Below are positions 1 to 8,330 of a stretch of 64,000 nt of DNA, in pieces. How positions within the stretch are numbered: position 1 is the stretch's first letter; each line of letters begins with the position of its first letter. The stretch is from assembly GCA_016932995.1 (NCBI GenBank), contig JAFGBU010000022.1, positions 39,591 to 103,590 on the forward strand, in the 5' to 3' direction. The notes under the pieces were generated by a model. That model had not been told where the DNA came from. It did no database searches and saw nothing but the letters and a program-made list of their open reading frames with translations. A program made the position numbers and the translations under genes. This DNA comes from Desulfovibrionaceae bacterium (lineage in GTDB: Bacteria > Desulfobacterota > Desulfovibrionia > Desulfovibrionales > Desulfovibrionaceae).

Positions 1-1
1 A

Positions 2-934
2 TTCGACTCCCTGGACGTGGGCATCAGGGCCATAAACGGGGTATTGACCATCGGCAAGGGCCAGCGCATGGGCATCATGTCCGGCTCGGGCGTGGGCAAG
101 AGCACGCTCATGGGCATGATGGCCCGGTACACCAGGGCGGACATCAATGTCATCGGCCTGGTCGGCGAGCGCGGCCGCGAGGTCCTGGAGTTCATGCAGC
201 GCGACCTGGGCGAGGAGGGCATGGCCCGCTCCGTGGTCGTGGTCGCCACCTCGGACAAGAGCCCGCTCATCCGCATGCGCGCCGCCTACGCGGCCACGGC
301 CATAGCCGAGTTCTTCAGGGACCGGGGCAGGGACGTGCTCCTGATGATGGACTCCATCACCCGCTTCGCCATGGCCGGGCGCGAGGTCGGCCTGGCCGCC
401 GGAGAGCCGCCCACCAGGGGCGGGTACACGCCGAGCGTGTTCGCCCACCTGCCCAAGCTCCTGGAGCGGGCCGGAAAGAGCAGGCACGGCTCGATCACCG
501 GGATCTACACCGTGCTCGTGGACGGCGACGACTTCACCGAGCCCATCGCGGACTCCACGCGCTCCATCCTGGACGGGCACATCGTGCTCACCCGCGAGCT
601 GGCCGACAACGGCCACTACCCGTCCATAGACGTGCTAAAAAGCGTCAGCAGGCTGAGAAACGACATCGCGCCCGGCGAGGTCCTGACCGCGGGCCGGGCC
701 CTGATCAAGCTCCTGGCGACCTACAGGCGGGTGGAGGACATGGTCAACATCGGGGCCTACCAGAAGGGGACCAACCCCGCGGTGGACAAGGCCATCCAGA
801 TGATCGAGCCGATAAACGACTACCTCACCCAGGCCATCGAGGACAAGCAGCCCCTGGAGCAGAGCTTTTCCCAGCTCCTGGAGCTGGTCGGGGTCGAGGC
901 CCCCGGCAGGCCGCAAAAAAACAAGGCCGGCTAG
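2..934 (+). CDS. fliI: Flagellar export ATPase FliI (C-terminal part)
   Basis: This is the cytoplasmic ATPase that powers export of flagellar subunits through the type III apparatus. The frame is open to the left edge, so about 130 N-terminal residues lie outside the window. Visible are the Walker A loop GSGVGKST near residue 29, the Walker B strand VLLMMDSITRFA, and the FliI/YscN-type segment GEPPTRGGYTPSVFAHLPKLLERAG with the catalytic region typical of F1-beta-like ATPases. The rest of the protein is full length and ends in a short lysine-rich tail. It converges on the next gene with a 12-nt gap, so it is probably the last gene of a flagellar operon to the left. Identification is secure; F1 beta or Rho are excluded by the FliI-specific PSVFAHLPKLLERAG block. 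Confidence 0.95.
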   Translation, partial: FDSLDVGIRAINGVLTIGKGQRMGIMSGSGVGKSTLMGMMARYTRADINVIGLVGERGREVLEFMQRDLGEEGMARSVVVVATSDKSPLIRMRAAYAATAIAEFFRDRGRDVLLMMDSITRFAMAGREVGLAAGEPPTRGGYTPSVFAHLPKLLERAGKSRHGSITGIYTVLVDGDDFTEPIADSTRSILDGHIVLTRELADNGHYPSIDVLKSVSRLRNDIAPGEVLTAGRALIKLLATYRRVEDMVNIGAYQKGTNPAVDKAIQMIEPINDYLTQAIEDKQPLEQSFSQLLELVGVEAPGRPQKNKAG

Positions 935-946
935 GCCGCTCCAAGC

Positions 947-3148
947 CTACCGCCGGCTGTCCGACCCGGACTTGCCGCCGCCCAGGATGTCCTCGAAGGA
1001 CCTGATCGCCCCGCCGACCACCCCGCCGACCCCCTTGACCACCCCGCCCACGGTGTCCACCGCGCCCTGGCCCAGGATGTTGGCGTACTCGGCCAGGCTG
1101 ACCGCGTATCTGGGCTCGCTCAGGGTCCCGGTGACCCTGACCGGCACGGGCACGCCCACGTAGTCGGTCAGACCGCCGCCGCCCTGGCCCCGGGAGGAGG
1201 CCACCAGCTTGGCCCGGAGCATGTAGTCGATCTGCTCGCCGGCCAGGTCCACGCTGCCCTGGCCCTGGGCCCGGAGGTGCGGGGAACTGAGCTCGAAGTC
1301 CCTGTTGGTCAGGACCCCGTTTCTGATCACCGCGCTGCCGCGCGCCTCCCCGAACCTGGTCCGGTCCGTGCGCTCGGCCGTGAGCGCGCCCTTCCTGTCC
1401 CTGGACTCGGCGGTCTTCTCGGCCATGTCCCCCAGGTCCACGCCCGGGAAGACCCCGTTGACCACGCCGAACGAGGCCGTGCCGTTCAGGGTCCGGCGCA
1501 GGTCCATGAACCCGGCCCCCACGGCCTCCAGGGACGAGCTCAGCCGGACCGTGCCGGCAAAGGAGTCCTTGCCGGTCGCGTCCCTGACCAGGGGCCCGGC
1601 CTCGACCTTGTCGGCCTTGATCTCGAGCTTGGTCTCGGGCCTCTGGCCGCGGCAGTCGACCCCGGCCGAGGACTCGACGCGGCCCTGGTAGAGGTCCATG
1701 TTCAGGGCCTTGACGTCCACCCGGCCGTCCAGGGCGTGGACCCGCAAGACCACGTCGCTCATGCGCAGGCCAAAGGCCTTGAGCTCAGCGGCGCTCAGGT
1801 CCGCGTCCAGCCTCAGGCCGCGCAACAGCTTAACCGGGATGATCTCCCTCTCCTGCGGGCCGGACGACCCGACGCCGGACCCGGACCGGGACTGCCCGGA
1901 TCGGGACTGCCCGGACCGGGACTGCCCGGACCCGGCCTCGGCCTGTTCCTGCGGCGGCAGATAGCGGTCCAGGTCCAGGTAATCGACCCGGGCCTTGAGC
2001 GCGTAGATGGGGTTCTTGAAATTCGTGATCCTGCCCTGACCCTGGACGGTCGAGGCGTCGACGCGCACAAGCAGGGACGAGGCCTCGAACTCGTCGAACG
2101 AGGCCTTGAAGTCCACGGCGGCCGCGGCCCGGGAAAGGGCCTCCGGGTCCGCGGTCCGCAAGCCCTCCACGCCCAGGGAGGCCAGGACCTGCCTGGGCTC
2201 GAACGAGGGTATCTCCAAGGCCCCCTTGGCCGAGACCCGGTCCCGGAATCCGGAGACAACGGCCTTGCCCCTGGCCGAGAGGCCGTAGGCCGAAAGGCTC
2301 AGGCCCTCCAGGGAGGCCAATTGCCTGGCCAGGTCCAGCCTGAGGTCAGCGGCCCCGAGCAGGACCTCGGCCCGGCCGCCGGGCAGGTCCCCTCCCTTGG
2401 CCCGGACCTCGGCCTTGAGGCCCTTGACCAGGTAGGCGTCGCGCTCCGGGTCCAGGACCGCGGAGCCCTGGACCTCGGCCCGGCCGTCAATTGCCGGGTC
2501 CTTGGCCGCGAAGCCCAGGGACATGGTGAAGTCAAAGCTCCTGCCGGCCGCGAAGTTGGTGACCGCCAGGTCCACGCCGTCCACCCGGTAGACTTGCCCG
2601 CCCTCGGCCTCGGTCCAGGACACCGAGGCGTCCTTGATCCGGATCGCGTCCACGCTCAGGGCCAGGCCCGGACCCTTTTCCGGCCCGGCCTGCCCGGCCC
2701 CGGCCCCGGCCTTGTCGGCCCCGGCCTTCGGGGCCCCGGGTCCGGCGGCGAGCAGATCGTCCCAGTTGGTCCGGCCCTGGGCGTCGCGCTCGAGGTTCAG
2801 GACCAGTCCGTCCAGCCTGACGTGGCTGACCTCCACCCGGCCGTCGATGAGCGGCCTTATGGCCAGCCTGGCCGAGGCCCCCTTGAGCACGGCGAACGGC
2901 CGATCCCCGAAGCCCGGGGCGTTCCCGAGCCTGGCCGGGCCCAGGGTCACGGACAGGCCCGGAAAGAGGCTCAGGCCCAGATCGCCCTCCAGGACCAGGT
3001 CGCGGCCGGTCTGCTCCTTGACCAGGCGCACGATCTCCGGCTTGTAGTCGTTCGGGTCCACCAGGACATAGACCAGGACCACTCCGGCCACGGCCAAGAG
3101 GGCCAAAAGACCCGCTGCGGCCAACAGTATCTTGATGCCCCTGCCCAT
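947..3148 (-). CDS. AsmA-family inner-membrane-anchored envelope protein
   Basis: A 733-residue protein with one N-terminal membrane helix (residues 6-29) followed directly by DPNDYKPEIVRLVKEQTGRDL, the classical AsmA start, and then a long periplasmic region rich in beta strands. AsmA-family proteins are thought to span the periplasm and carry phospholipid or limit outer-membrane assembly. A low-complexity linker near residues 405-425 consists of GQSRS units encoded by a 15-bp tandem repeat. The C-terminal part (LNGTASFGVVNGVFPGVDL and the stretch ending in VPVPVRVTGTLSEPRY) matches the AsmA_2-type C-terminal domain. It is the last gene of the minus-strand run from thrS, 47 nt after the MerR gene. 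Function beyond envelope biogenesis is inference. Confidence 0.85.
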   Translation of the reverse strand: MGRGIKILLAAAGLLALLAVAGVVLVYVLVDPNDYKPEIVRLVKEQTGRDLVLEGDLGLSLFPGLSVTLGPARLGNAPGFGDRPFAVLKGASARLAIRPLIDGRVEVSHVRLDGLVLNLERDAQGRTNWDDLLAAGPGAPKAGADKAGAGAGQAGPEKGPGLALSVDAIRIKDASVSWTEAEGGQVYRVDGVDLAVTNFAAGRSFDFTMSLGFAAKDPAIDGRAEVQGSAVLDPERDAYLVKGLKAEVRAKGGDLPGGRAEVLLGAADLRLDLARQLASLEGLSLSAYGLSARGKAVVSGFRDRVSAKGALEIPSFEPRQVLASLGVEGLRTADPEALSRAAAAVDFKASFDEFEASSLLVRVDASTVQGQGRITNFKNPIYALKARVDYLDLDRYLPPQEQAEAGSGQSRSGQSRSGQSRSGSGVGSSGPQEREIIPVKLLRGLRLDADLSAAELKAFGLRMSDVVLRVHALDGRVDVKALNMDLYQGRVESSAGVDCRGQRPETKLEIKADKVEAGPLVRDATGKDSFAGTVRLSSSLEAVGAGFMDLRRTLNGTASFGVVNGVFPGVDLGDMAEKTAESRDRKGALTAERTDRTRFGEARGSAVIRNGVLTNRDFELSSPHLRAQGQGSVDLAGEQIDYMLRAKLVASSRGQGGGGLTDYVGVPVPVRVTGTLSEPRYAVSLAEYANILGQGAVDTVGGVVKGVGGVVGGAIRSFEDILGGGKSGSDSRR
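1881..1925 (-). repeat. 15-bp tandem repeat, three units, inside the AsmA-like gene
   Basis: Three consecutive units of CCGGAC/TCGGGACTGC on the plus strand (1881-1895, 1896-1910, 1911-1925), followed by a partial unit. They encode repeated GQSRS on the minus strand in a Ser/Gly-rich linker. Units differ at one base. The unit length is a multiple of three, so changes in copy number keep the frame. Confidence 0.9.
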
Positions 3149-3195
3149 GCGCTCGCCTCCGCCGGTTGCCTGGGACGGCGCGAAAAAGCGCGCCC

Positions 3196-3501
3196 TCAGC
3201 CCAGAAGGTCCCTGATGCCCGAAAGTTCGTCGTAGACCTGCCTCAAAAAATCGCTGCGGCCGTCCTCGTCCAGGCGCTTCCTGGCGCCCTCGATGGTCAG
3301 GCCCTCGGCGTACAGGAGCCTCTTGATCTTGCGCAGCAGTTTGATGTGCTCATCGGTGTACAGCCGCTGGCCCGAGGCCGTGCGCACGGGCTTGAGCCGC
3401 TCGAACTCGGACTCCCAGAACCTGAGCACGTAGGGCTTGAGGTCCAGTATCTTGGCGGCCTGCCCGATCTTGTAGGTCTTGTACTTGCCGAGCTCGGTCA
3501 T
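3196..3501 (-). CDS. MerR-family transcriptional regulator
   Basis: A 101-residue regulator made almost only of a MerR winged helix-turn-helix: YKIGQAAKILDLKPYVLRFWESEF contains the recognition helix and wing 1, and RTASGQRLYTDEHIKLLRKIKRLLYAEGLTIEGARK the second helix-turn-helix. There is no effector-binding domain or metal-binding cysteine, only a short helical tail for dimerisation. It lies 87 nt downstream of pheT, the place where ihfA sits in enterobacteria; a MerR gene here is a common arrangement in Desulfovibrio relatives (recalled, not checked). What it senses or controls cannot be read from the sequence. Confidence 0.9.
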   Translation of the reverse strand: MTELGKYKTYKIGQAAKILDLKPYVLRFWESEFERLKPVRTASGQRLYTDEHIKLLRKIKRLLYAEGLTIEGARKRLDEDGRSDFLRQVYDELSGIRDLLG

Positions 3502-3588
3502 GGGAAAAACAGTAGCAAAGGAAAGGGCCGGGGAAAAGCCCCGGCCGCAACCGGGGTCCCGGACGGGGCCGGAAAAAAAGGGGACGGC

Positions 3589-5985
3589 TCAGAACCTTAC
3601 GGGCAGCGTCTTGGCCAGCCCATCGAGGACCTTGGCCTGCTCCCTGTCGACCTCCTTGTCCTTGAGGGTCCGGGAGGCGTGCCTGTAGGTCAGCCTGAAG
3701 GTCAGGTTGCGGGTCCCGGAGCCGTCATCCGGCTCGTACACGTCCACCAGGCCCATGGCCTCGAGCAGGGGCGGCCTCATCTCGGCCACGGCCCGCTCGA
3801 TGTCCGCGGCCCGGACCCCGGGCCTGCAGATGGCGGTCATGTCCCTGCGCACCGGCGGGAACTTGGGCAGGTCCTTGAAGGATGTCCCGGCCGCCAGGCA
3901 CAGCTCGCGCAGCAGCCCGGCGTCCAGCTCGGCCAGCCAGACCTCCTTTCTGGCGTGGTAGGCGTCGGCCAGATCCGGCCTGACCCGGCCGAGCAGGCCC
4001 AGCTCGCGGCCGGAAACGGTCATGGACACGCAGGGCGCAAGATAGGGGCGCCCCTCGGCCAGGGCGAACCCGGCCGGGCCGAGCTTGAAGCGTTCGGCCA
4101 AGTCCTCGGCCAGGCCCTTGAGGTCCAGGTAGTCGGCGTCGGCCTGGGGCCAGGGCCAGTCCTGGCCGTGGCGGCCGCCGTAGAGCAGGATCCCCAGCCT
4201 GGGCAGCTCCCTGGCCCCGGTCTCCGAGGATCGGTCCTCGAAAAACGCCCTGGCCAGCTCGAAGAGCCTGAGCCGGTTGTTGCCCTGGGAGATGTTGTGC
4301 CTGACGTTGGCCAGGAGCCCCGGGGCCAGGGCCGTGCGCATGACGTTCTGGTCCTCGCTCAGGGGATTGGCCACGGCCAGCCGGCCCTCCGCGGGCAGGC
4401 CCAAGAGGTCCAGGTCGGACTGGCCCACGAAGCTGTAGTTGACCGCCTCGCGCAGCCCGGCCCCGCAGGCCCAGGCCTTGAGGGCGCGCTCGAACCCGAA
4501 CTCGGTCTCCCGGGCGAGCCTGGAGTCCAGGGACTTGGAGACCCTGGGCAGGACCACCGGGATGCGGTCCAGGCCGTAGACCCTGGCCGCCTCCTCGTAC
4601 AGGTCCACCTCGCGCTCCAGGTCCAGGCGCCAGGGCGGGGTGGACACCCTCCAGCGGGCCGAATCCGAGTCGTCCACCCCGCAGCCCATGAGCTCGAAGC
4701 TCCGGCGGCAGAAGGACGGCGAAAGATCGAGACCCAAAAGACTGTTGCAGCGCTCGATCCGAAAATCGTGGCTCCGGCCGGTCCAGGGCAGGGGCTCGCT
4801 CTCGGCCAGGCCCGAGAGCACCCGGCCGCCCGAGACCTCGGCCATGAGCGCCGCGGCCCGGTCCAGGGCCAGGCGCGAGCCGACCTGGTCCACGCCGCGC
4901 TCGAAGCGGTAGGAGGCCTCGCTGGGCAGGGCCAGGCGGCGGGCGGTCCTGCGGATCGTGCCCGGCCTGAACACCGCGCATTCCAAGAGCACGTCCGAGC
5001 TGTCCGGGCCTATCTCGCTGTTGGCCCCGCCCATGACCCCGGCCAGGGCCACGGGCTTGTCCGCGTCCCAGATGAGCAGGTCCTCGGCGGTGAGCGCGCG
5101 GCTCTGGCCGTCGAGCGTGGTCAGGTCCATGCCCTGCCGGGCCCGGGCCACGCGGATGACCCCGCCCTGCAGGAGCGCGCGGTCAAAGGCGTGCAGGGGC
5201 TGGCCCAATTCCATGAGTATGTAGTTGGTCACGTCCACCAGGTTGTTGATCGGCCGCAGGCCCACGGCGAGCAGCCGGTAGCGCATCCAGGCCGGGCCGG
5301 GCCTTACGCCCGCGCCCTGGATTATCCTGGCCATGTACAGGGGGCAGTGCTCGGGCTCCGCGATCTCGATGCGCACCAGGTCCCGGGCCCGGCCCTCGGA
5401 CTCGGCAAGCCCGGAGGCGGGCGGGGTCAGGGGCAGGCCGAAGCCCAGGGCGGTCTCCCGGGCCACGCCCAGGACGCTCAGGCAGTCGGCCCGGTTCGGG
5501 GTGACGGACAGGTCCAGGACCACCCGCTCCAGGCCCAGGGCGTCGACAAGGGCCCGGCCCGGCCGGACCTCCTGGTCCAGGACCATGATGCCCGAGTGGT
5601 CGTCGGACAGCCCGAGCTCGCGCTCGGAGCAGATCATGCCCATGGAGGCCGCGCCGCGCAGCTTGGCCTTCTTGACCAGCACGCCGCCCGGCAGGCTGGT
5701 CCCGACCGGGGCCACGGCCACGTTCTGGCCCTTGGCCACGTTGGGCGCGCCGCAGACGATGTCCAGGACCTCGCGGCCCAGGTCCACCCTGCACAGGGAG
5801 AGCTTGTCCGCCTCGGGGTGCGGGCCGCACTCGACCACCCGGCCGGTCAGGATGGAGGCGATGCCCGCAAACGGGTCCCTGATGTCCTCGACCTCCAGGC
5901 CGAGCATGGTCAGCTTGTCGGCGAGGTCCTGGACCTCGCCCTGGTAGGGGACGAAATCGCGCAGCCAATCGACGCTAACCAGCAT
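3589..5985 (-). CDS. pheT: Phenylalanyl-tRNA synthetase beta subunit
   Basis: The 798-residue beta subunit of the alpha2-beta2 enzyme that charges tRNA-Phe. In order it shows the EMAP/tRNA-binding fold (residues about 40-150, with ILTGRVVECGPHPEADKLSLC), B5 and B3/B4 editing modules (GVMGGANSEIG and the following RRTARRLALPSEASYRFERGVD block), a core homologous to the catalytic fold, and the C-terminal anticodon-binding FDX-ACB domain (FPPVRRDMTAICRPGV onward). Length is normal for the family. The ATG follows GGAGG with a 4-nt spacer. It is translated from the thrS-infC-rpmI-rplT-pheS-pheT operon, 49 nt after pheS. Confidence 0.97.
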   Translation of the reverse strand: MLVSVDWLRDFVPYQGEVQDLADKLTMLGLEVEDIRDPFAGIASILTGRVVECGPHPEADKLSLCRVDLGREVLDIVCGAPNVAKGQNVAVAPVGTSLPGGVLVKKAKLRGAASMGMICSERELGLSDDHSGIMVLDQEVRPGRALVDALGLERVVLDLSVTPNRADCLSVLGVARETALGFGLPLTPPASGLAESEGRARDLVRIEIAEPEHCPLYMARIIQGAGVRPGPAWMRYRLLAVGLRPINNLVDVTNYILMELGQPLHAFDRALLQGGVIRVARARQGMDLTTLDGQSRALTAEDLLIWDADKPVALAGVMGGANSEIGPDSSDVLLECAVFRPGTIRRTARRLALPSEASYRFERGVDQVGSRLALDRAAALMAEVSGGRVLSGLAESEPLPWTGRSHDFRIERCNSLLGLDLSPSFCRRSFELMGCGVDDSDSARWRVSTPPWRLDLEREVDLYEEAARVYGLDRIPVVLPRVSKSLDSRLARETEFGFERALKAWACGAGLREAVNYSFVGQSDLDLLGLPAEGRLAVANPLSEDQNVMRTALAPGLLANVRHNISQGNNRLRLFELARAFFEDRSSETGARELPRLGILLYGGRHGQDWPWPQADADYLDLKGLAEDLAERFKLGPAGFALAEGRPYLAPCVSMTVSGRELGLLGRVRPDLADAYHARKEVWLAELDAGLLRELCLAAGTSFKDLPKFPPVRRDMTAICRPGVRAADIERAVAEMRPPLLEAMGLVDVYEPDDGSGTRNLTFRLTYRHASRTLKDKEVDREQAKVLDGLAKTLPVRF

Positions 5986-6034
5986 GACGCCTCCGGGGGC
6001 CTATGGGGAAAAGGCCTTTGCGGCCTTCGGGGTT

Positions 6035-7087
6035 TCAGGAAAACTGTTCCAGAAAACGGACGTCGTTCTCGAAGAACATGCGCAGGTCGCCGATCCCGTA
6101 CTTGAGCATGGCCACCCGCTCCACGCCCAGGCCGAAGGCGAACCCGGCGTACTTCTCCGGGTCGTAGCCCACGGCCCTGAACACGTTGGGGTCGATCATG
6201 CCGCAGCCCAGGACCTCCACCCAGCCGGTGCCCTTGCACACCCGGCAGGTCTCGCCCCCGGACGCGCCCCGGCCGCCGCACATGACGCAGGAGATGTCCA
6301 CCTCGGCGCTGGGCTCGGTGAACGGGAAGAAGCTCTGCCTGAAGCGGACCTCGGTGTCCGGGCCGAAGAGCTGGCGCACGAACGCGGTCAGGGTGCCGCG
6401 CAGATCGGCCATGCTCGAATGGCTGTCCACCAGAAAGCCCTCTATCTGGTGGAACATGGGCGTGTGGGTCAGATCCGAGTCCCGGCGGTAGACCTTGCCC
6501 GGGGCGATGGCCGCCAGGGGCGGGGTGCGCTCCTTCATGGTCCTGATCTGGAGCGGCGAGGTGTGGGTCCGAAGGACCACGGCCTCGGACACGTACAGGG
6601 TGTCCTGCATGTCCCTGGCCGGGTGCTCGGGCGGCATGTTCAGGGCCTCGAAGTTGTACCAGTCGCTCTCCACCTCGGGCCCGGACACGACCTCGAAGCC
6701 CAGGCCGATGAACACGTCGCAGATCTCGTCGATGACCAGGGTCACCGGGTGCAGGGAGCCCGCGGGCGGCCGCCGGCCGGGCAGGGTCGGGTCGAACGCG
6801 GCCAGGCGCTCGCTGTCCCCGGCCCTTTCCAGGTCCTGTTGCCGGGCCTCGATCAGGGCGCCGAGTGCGGCCTTGACCTGGTTGGCCGTCTGCCCGGCCC
6901 GGGGCCGGTCGGCCGGGTCAAGGCCGGGCAATTCGGCCATGAGCCCGGCCAGCCTGCCCTTGCGGCCCAGAAACTCGACCCGGAGATCCTCCAGGTCGCG
7001 CAATGAACAAGCCTGACCTTTTCGTGCCTCGCACTCCCGGGTCAGGCTCTCAAGTCCCTCGATGAAGGACTTAATGTCTGTTCCCAC
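6035..7087 (-). CDS. pheS: Phenylalanyl-tRNA synthetase alpha subunit
   Basis: Catalytic subunit, 350 residues, class II synthetase. The N-terminal coiled-coil arm is followed by motif 1, motif 2 (the segment around [13 protein letters not shown] and [19 protein letters not shown]) and motif 3 ([21 protein letters not shown]). A small CMCGG...CRVCKG zinc-finger-like insertion lies near residues 263-280; such an insert occurs in some bacterial PheS proteins. The start is a GTG one base after the rplT stop codon, so the two genes are translationally coupled. Confidence 0.97.
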   Translation of the reverse strand: MGTDIKSFIEGLESLTRECEARKGQACSLRDLEDLRVEFLGRKGRLAGLMAELPGLDPADRPRAGQTANQVKAALGALIEARQQDLERAGDSERLAAFDPTLPGRRPPAGSLHPVTLVIDEICDVFIGLGFEVVSGPEVESDWYNFEALNMPPEHPARDMQDTLYVSEAVVLRTHTSPLQIRTMKERTPPLAAIAPGKVYRRDSDLTHTPMFHQIEGFLVDSHSSMADLRGTLTAFVRQLFGPDTEVRFRQSFFPFTEPSAEVDISCVMCGGRGASGGETCRVCKGTGWVEVLGCGMIDPNVFRAVGYDPEKYAGFAFGLGVERVAMLKYGIGDLRMFFENDVRFLEQFS

Positions 7088-7088
7088 T

Positions 7089-7442
7089 TCAGCTTACCTT
7101 GGCTTTGGCCGCCTCGGCGATTCTGGCGAAGACCTCCTTGTCGCGCACCGCCAGGTCCGCGAGGACCTTGCGGTTGAGGCCTATTCCGGCCCTGCTCAGG
7201 CCGTTGATGAACCGGCTGTAGGACAGGCCGTTTTCGCGGGCCGCGGCGTTGACGCGCACGATCCACAGCTTGCGGAACTCGCGCTTGCGCTGCTTGCGGT
7301 CGCGGTAGGCGAAGCACAGGGCCTTTTCCACGCGCTCGCGCGCGGTGCGGTAAAGCCTGCTGCCCGCCCCGCGGTAGCCCTTGGCCAGCTTGAGATATTT
7401 CTTGTGCCGCCGCCTGGCGACGACTCCCCTCTTGACTCTCAT
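7089..7442 (-). CDS. rplT: 50S ribosomal protein L20
   Basis: 117 residues, normal length, with the conserved basic N-terminus [25 protein letters not shown] and the C-terminal globular RNA-binding domain ([23 protein letters not shown]). L20 is needed for early 50S assembly and in many bacteria represses its own operon by binding the leader RNA. It is preceded by GGAGG with good spacing and followed by pheS with a 1-nt gap. Confidence 0.98.
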   Translation of the reverse strand: MRVKRGVVARRRHKKYLKLAKGYRGAGSRLYRTARERVEKALCFAYRDRKQRKREFRKLWIVRVNAAARENGLSYSRFINGLSRAGIGLNRKVLADLAVRDKEVFARIAEAAKAKVS

Positions 7443-7532
7443 TTCAGGTCCTCCAATCTCTTCTTACCCCCCAACGGGCCGTGCCCTTGGCGGGGTGGAT
7501 TTTTCCTCTGCCCGACGCCGTGCCCCCAGGCG

Positions 7533-7730
7533 CTAGACATAGGGCAGCAGACGCTTGACCGCCCCGACGTTGGCCGAGTCCACCAGGCAGGGCTGGCCGA
7601 GCCTGCGCTTGCGCTTGGCGTTCTTCTTGGTCAGGATGTGGCGCAGATTCTTCCTGCGCCGCCTGAACGCGCCGCCGCCGGTCCTGGCGAACCGCTTGGC
7701 CGCGCTCCTGTTGGTCTTCATCTTGGGCAT
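7533..7730 (-). CDS. rpmI: 50S ribosomal protein L35
   Basis: 65 residues starting MPKMKTNRSAAKRFARTG, the invariant L35 start. A longer in-frame extension exists upstream, but the MPKMKT methionine has a GGAGG 5 bases ahead and the product then has the family length. It sits between infC and rplT as in most bacteria. Confidence 0.97.
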   Translation of the reverse strand: MPKMKTNRSAAKRFARTGGGAFRRRRKNLRHILTKKNAKRKRRLGQPCLVDSANVGAVKRLLPYV

Positions 7731-7778
7731 TCGATCCTCCTGAACTCCCCCGGCCGGGCCGATTTGGCCCAAGCCGTG

Positions 7779-8330
7779 CTATTTCTTCACCGGGGCAAGC
7801 ATGATGTTCATGGTCCTGCCCTCGGAGATGGGTTCCTGAATCTTCTTGGCCATGTCCTCGGTGTCGGCCACCACCCTGTCGAGCACCGTCAGGCCGCGGT
7901 CCTTGTGGACTATCTCCCGACCGCGGAAAAAAATCGTCACCTTGCAGCGATCGCCGTTGGCCAGGAAGCGCCGGATATGCTTGAGCTTGGTCTGGTAGTC
8001 GTGGTCGTCGGTCTTGGGCCGGAACTTGACCTCCTTGACCTGGATCACGGTCTGCTTCTTCTTGGCTTCCTGCTGCCTCTTCTGCTGCTGGTACTTGAAC
8101 TTGCCGTAGTCCATCACCCTGCACACCGGGGGGTCGGCGTTCGGGGCGACCTCCACCAGGTCCAAACCCTTTCCCAGGGCCAGGCTGATGGCCTCGACAG
8201 TGTCCATTACGCCCAGTTGCTGACCATCGTCGTCAACCACCAGGACTTGAGGGATGCGTATCCTATCGTTGATGCGGACCCCGTCATCCCTCTGCAAAAC
8301 CCGACGGTTACCGCGTCGTGGAAAAGCTAT
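7779..8330 (-). CDS. infC: Translation initiation factor IF-3, probable ATA start
   Basis: IF-3 binds the 30S subunit, keeps subunits apart and proofreads the start codon. The protein shows the N-domain ([33 protein letters not shown]), the lysine-rich linker and the C-domain ending in [15 protein letters not shown] place the start at ATA (8330-8328): it is preceded by GGAGGA with an 8-nt gap, and the product is then 183 residues, close to the 180 of E. coli IF-3. The only in-frame ATG is ten codons further upstream, with no Shine-Dalgarno. In E. coli infC begins with AUU and IF-3 represses itself by rejecting that codon, so an ATA start would fit the same control. The 5' end overlaps the thrS 3' end by 23 nt. 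Confidence 0.9.
   Translation of the reverse strand: MAFPRRGNRRVLQRDDGVRINDRIRIPQVLVVDDDGQQLGVMDTVEAISLALGKGLDLVEVAPNADPPVCRVMDYGKFKYQQQKRQQEAKKKQTVIQVKEVKFRPKTDDHDYQTKLKHIRRFLANGDRCKVTIFFRGREIVHKDRGLTVLDRVVADTEDMAKKIQEPISEGRTMNIMLAPVKK

Noticed and set aside
1881..1925. CRISPR-like or regulatory repeat
   Set aside because: The three 15-bp units are contiguous without spacers and encode a repetitive linker in the AsmA-like protein.
1277..3235. 652-codon plus-strand frame opposite the AsmA-like gene
   Set aside because: Shadow of a well-supported gene, with no ribosome-binding site or recognisable domain.
3166..6105. 979-codon plus-strand frame across the MerR and pheT genes
   Set aside because: Same codon-bias shadow; the product is a repetitive Gly/Gln/Pro/Val sequence, whereas the opposite strand encodes clear PheT and MerR proteins.
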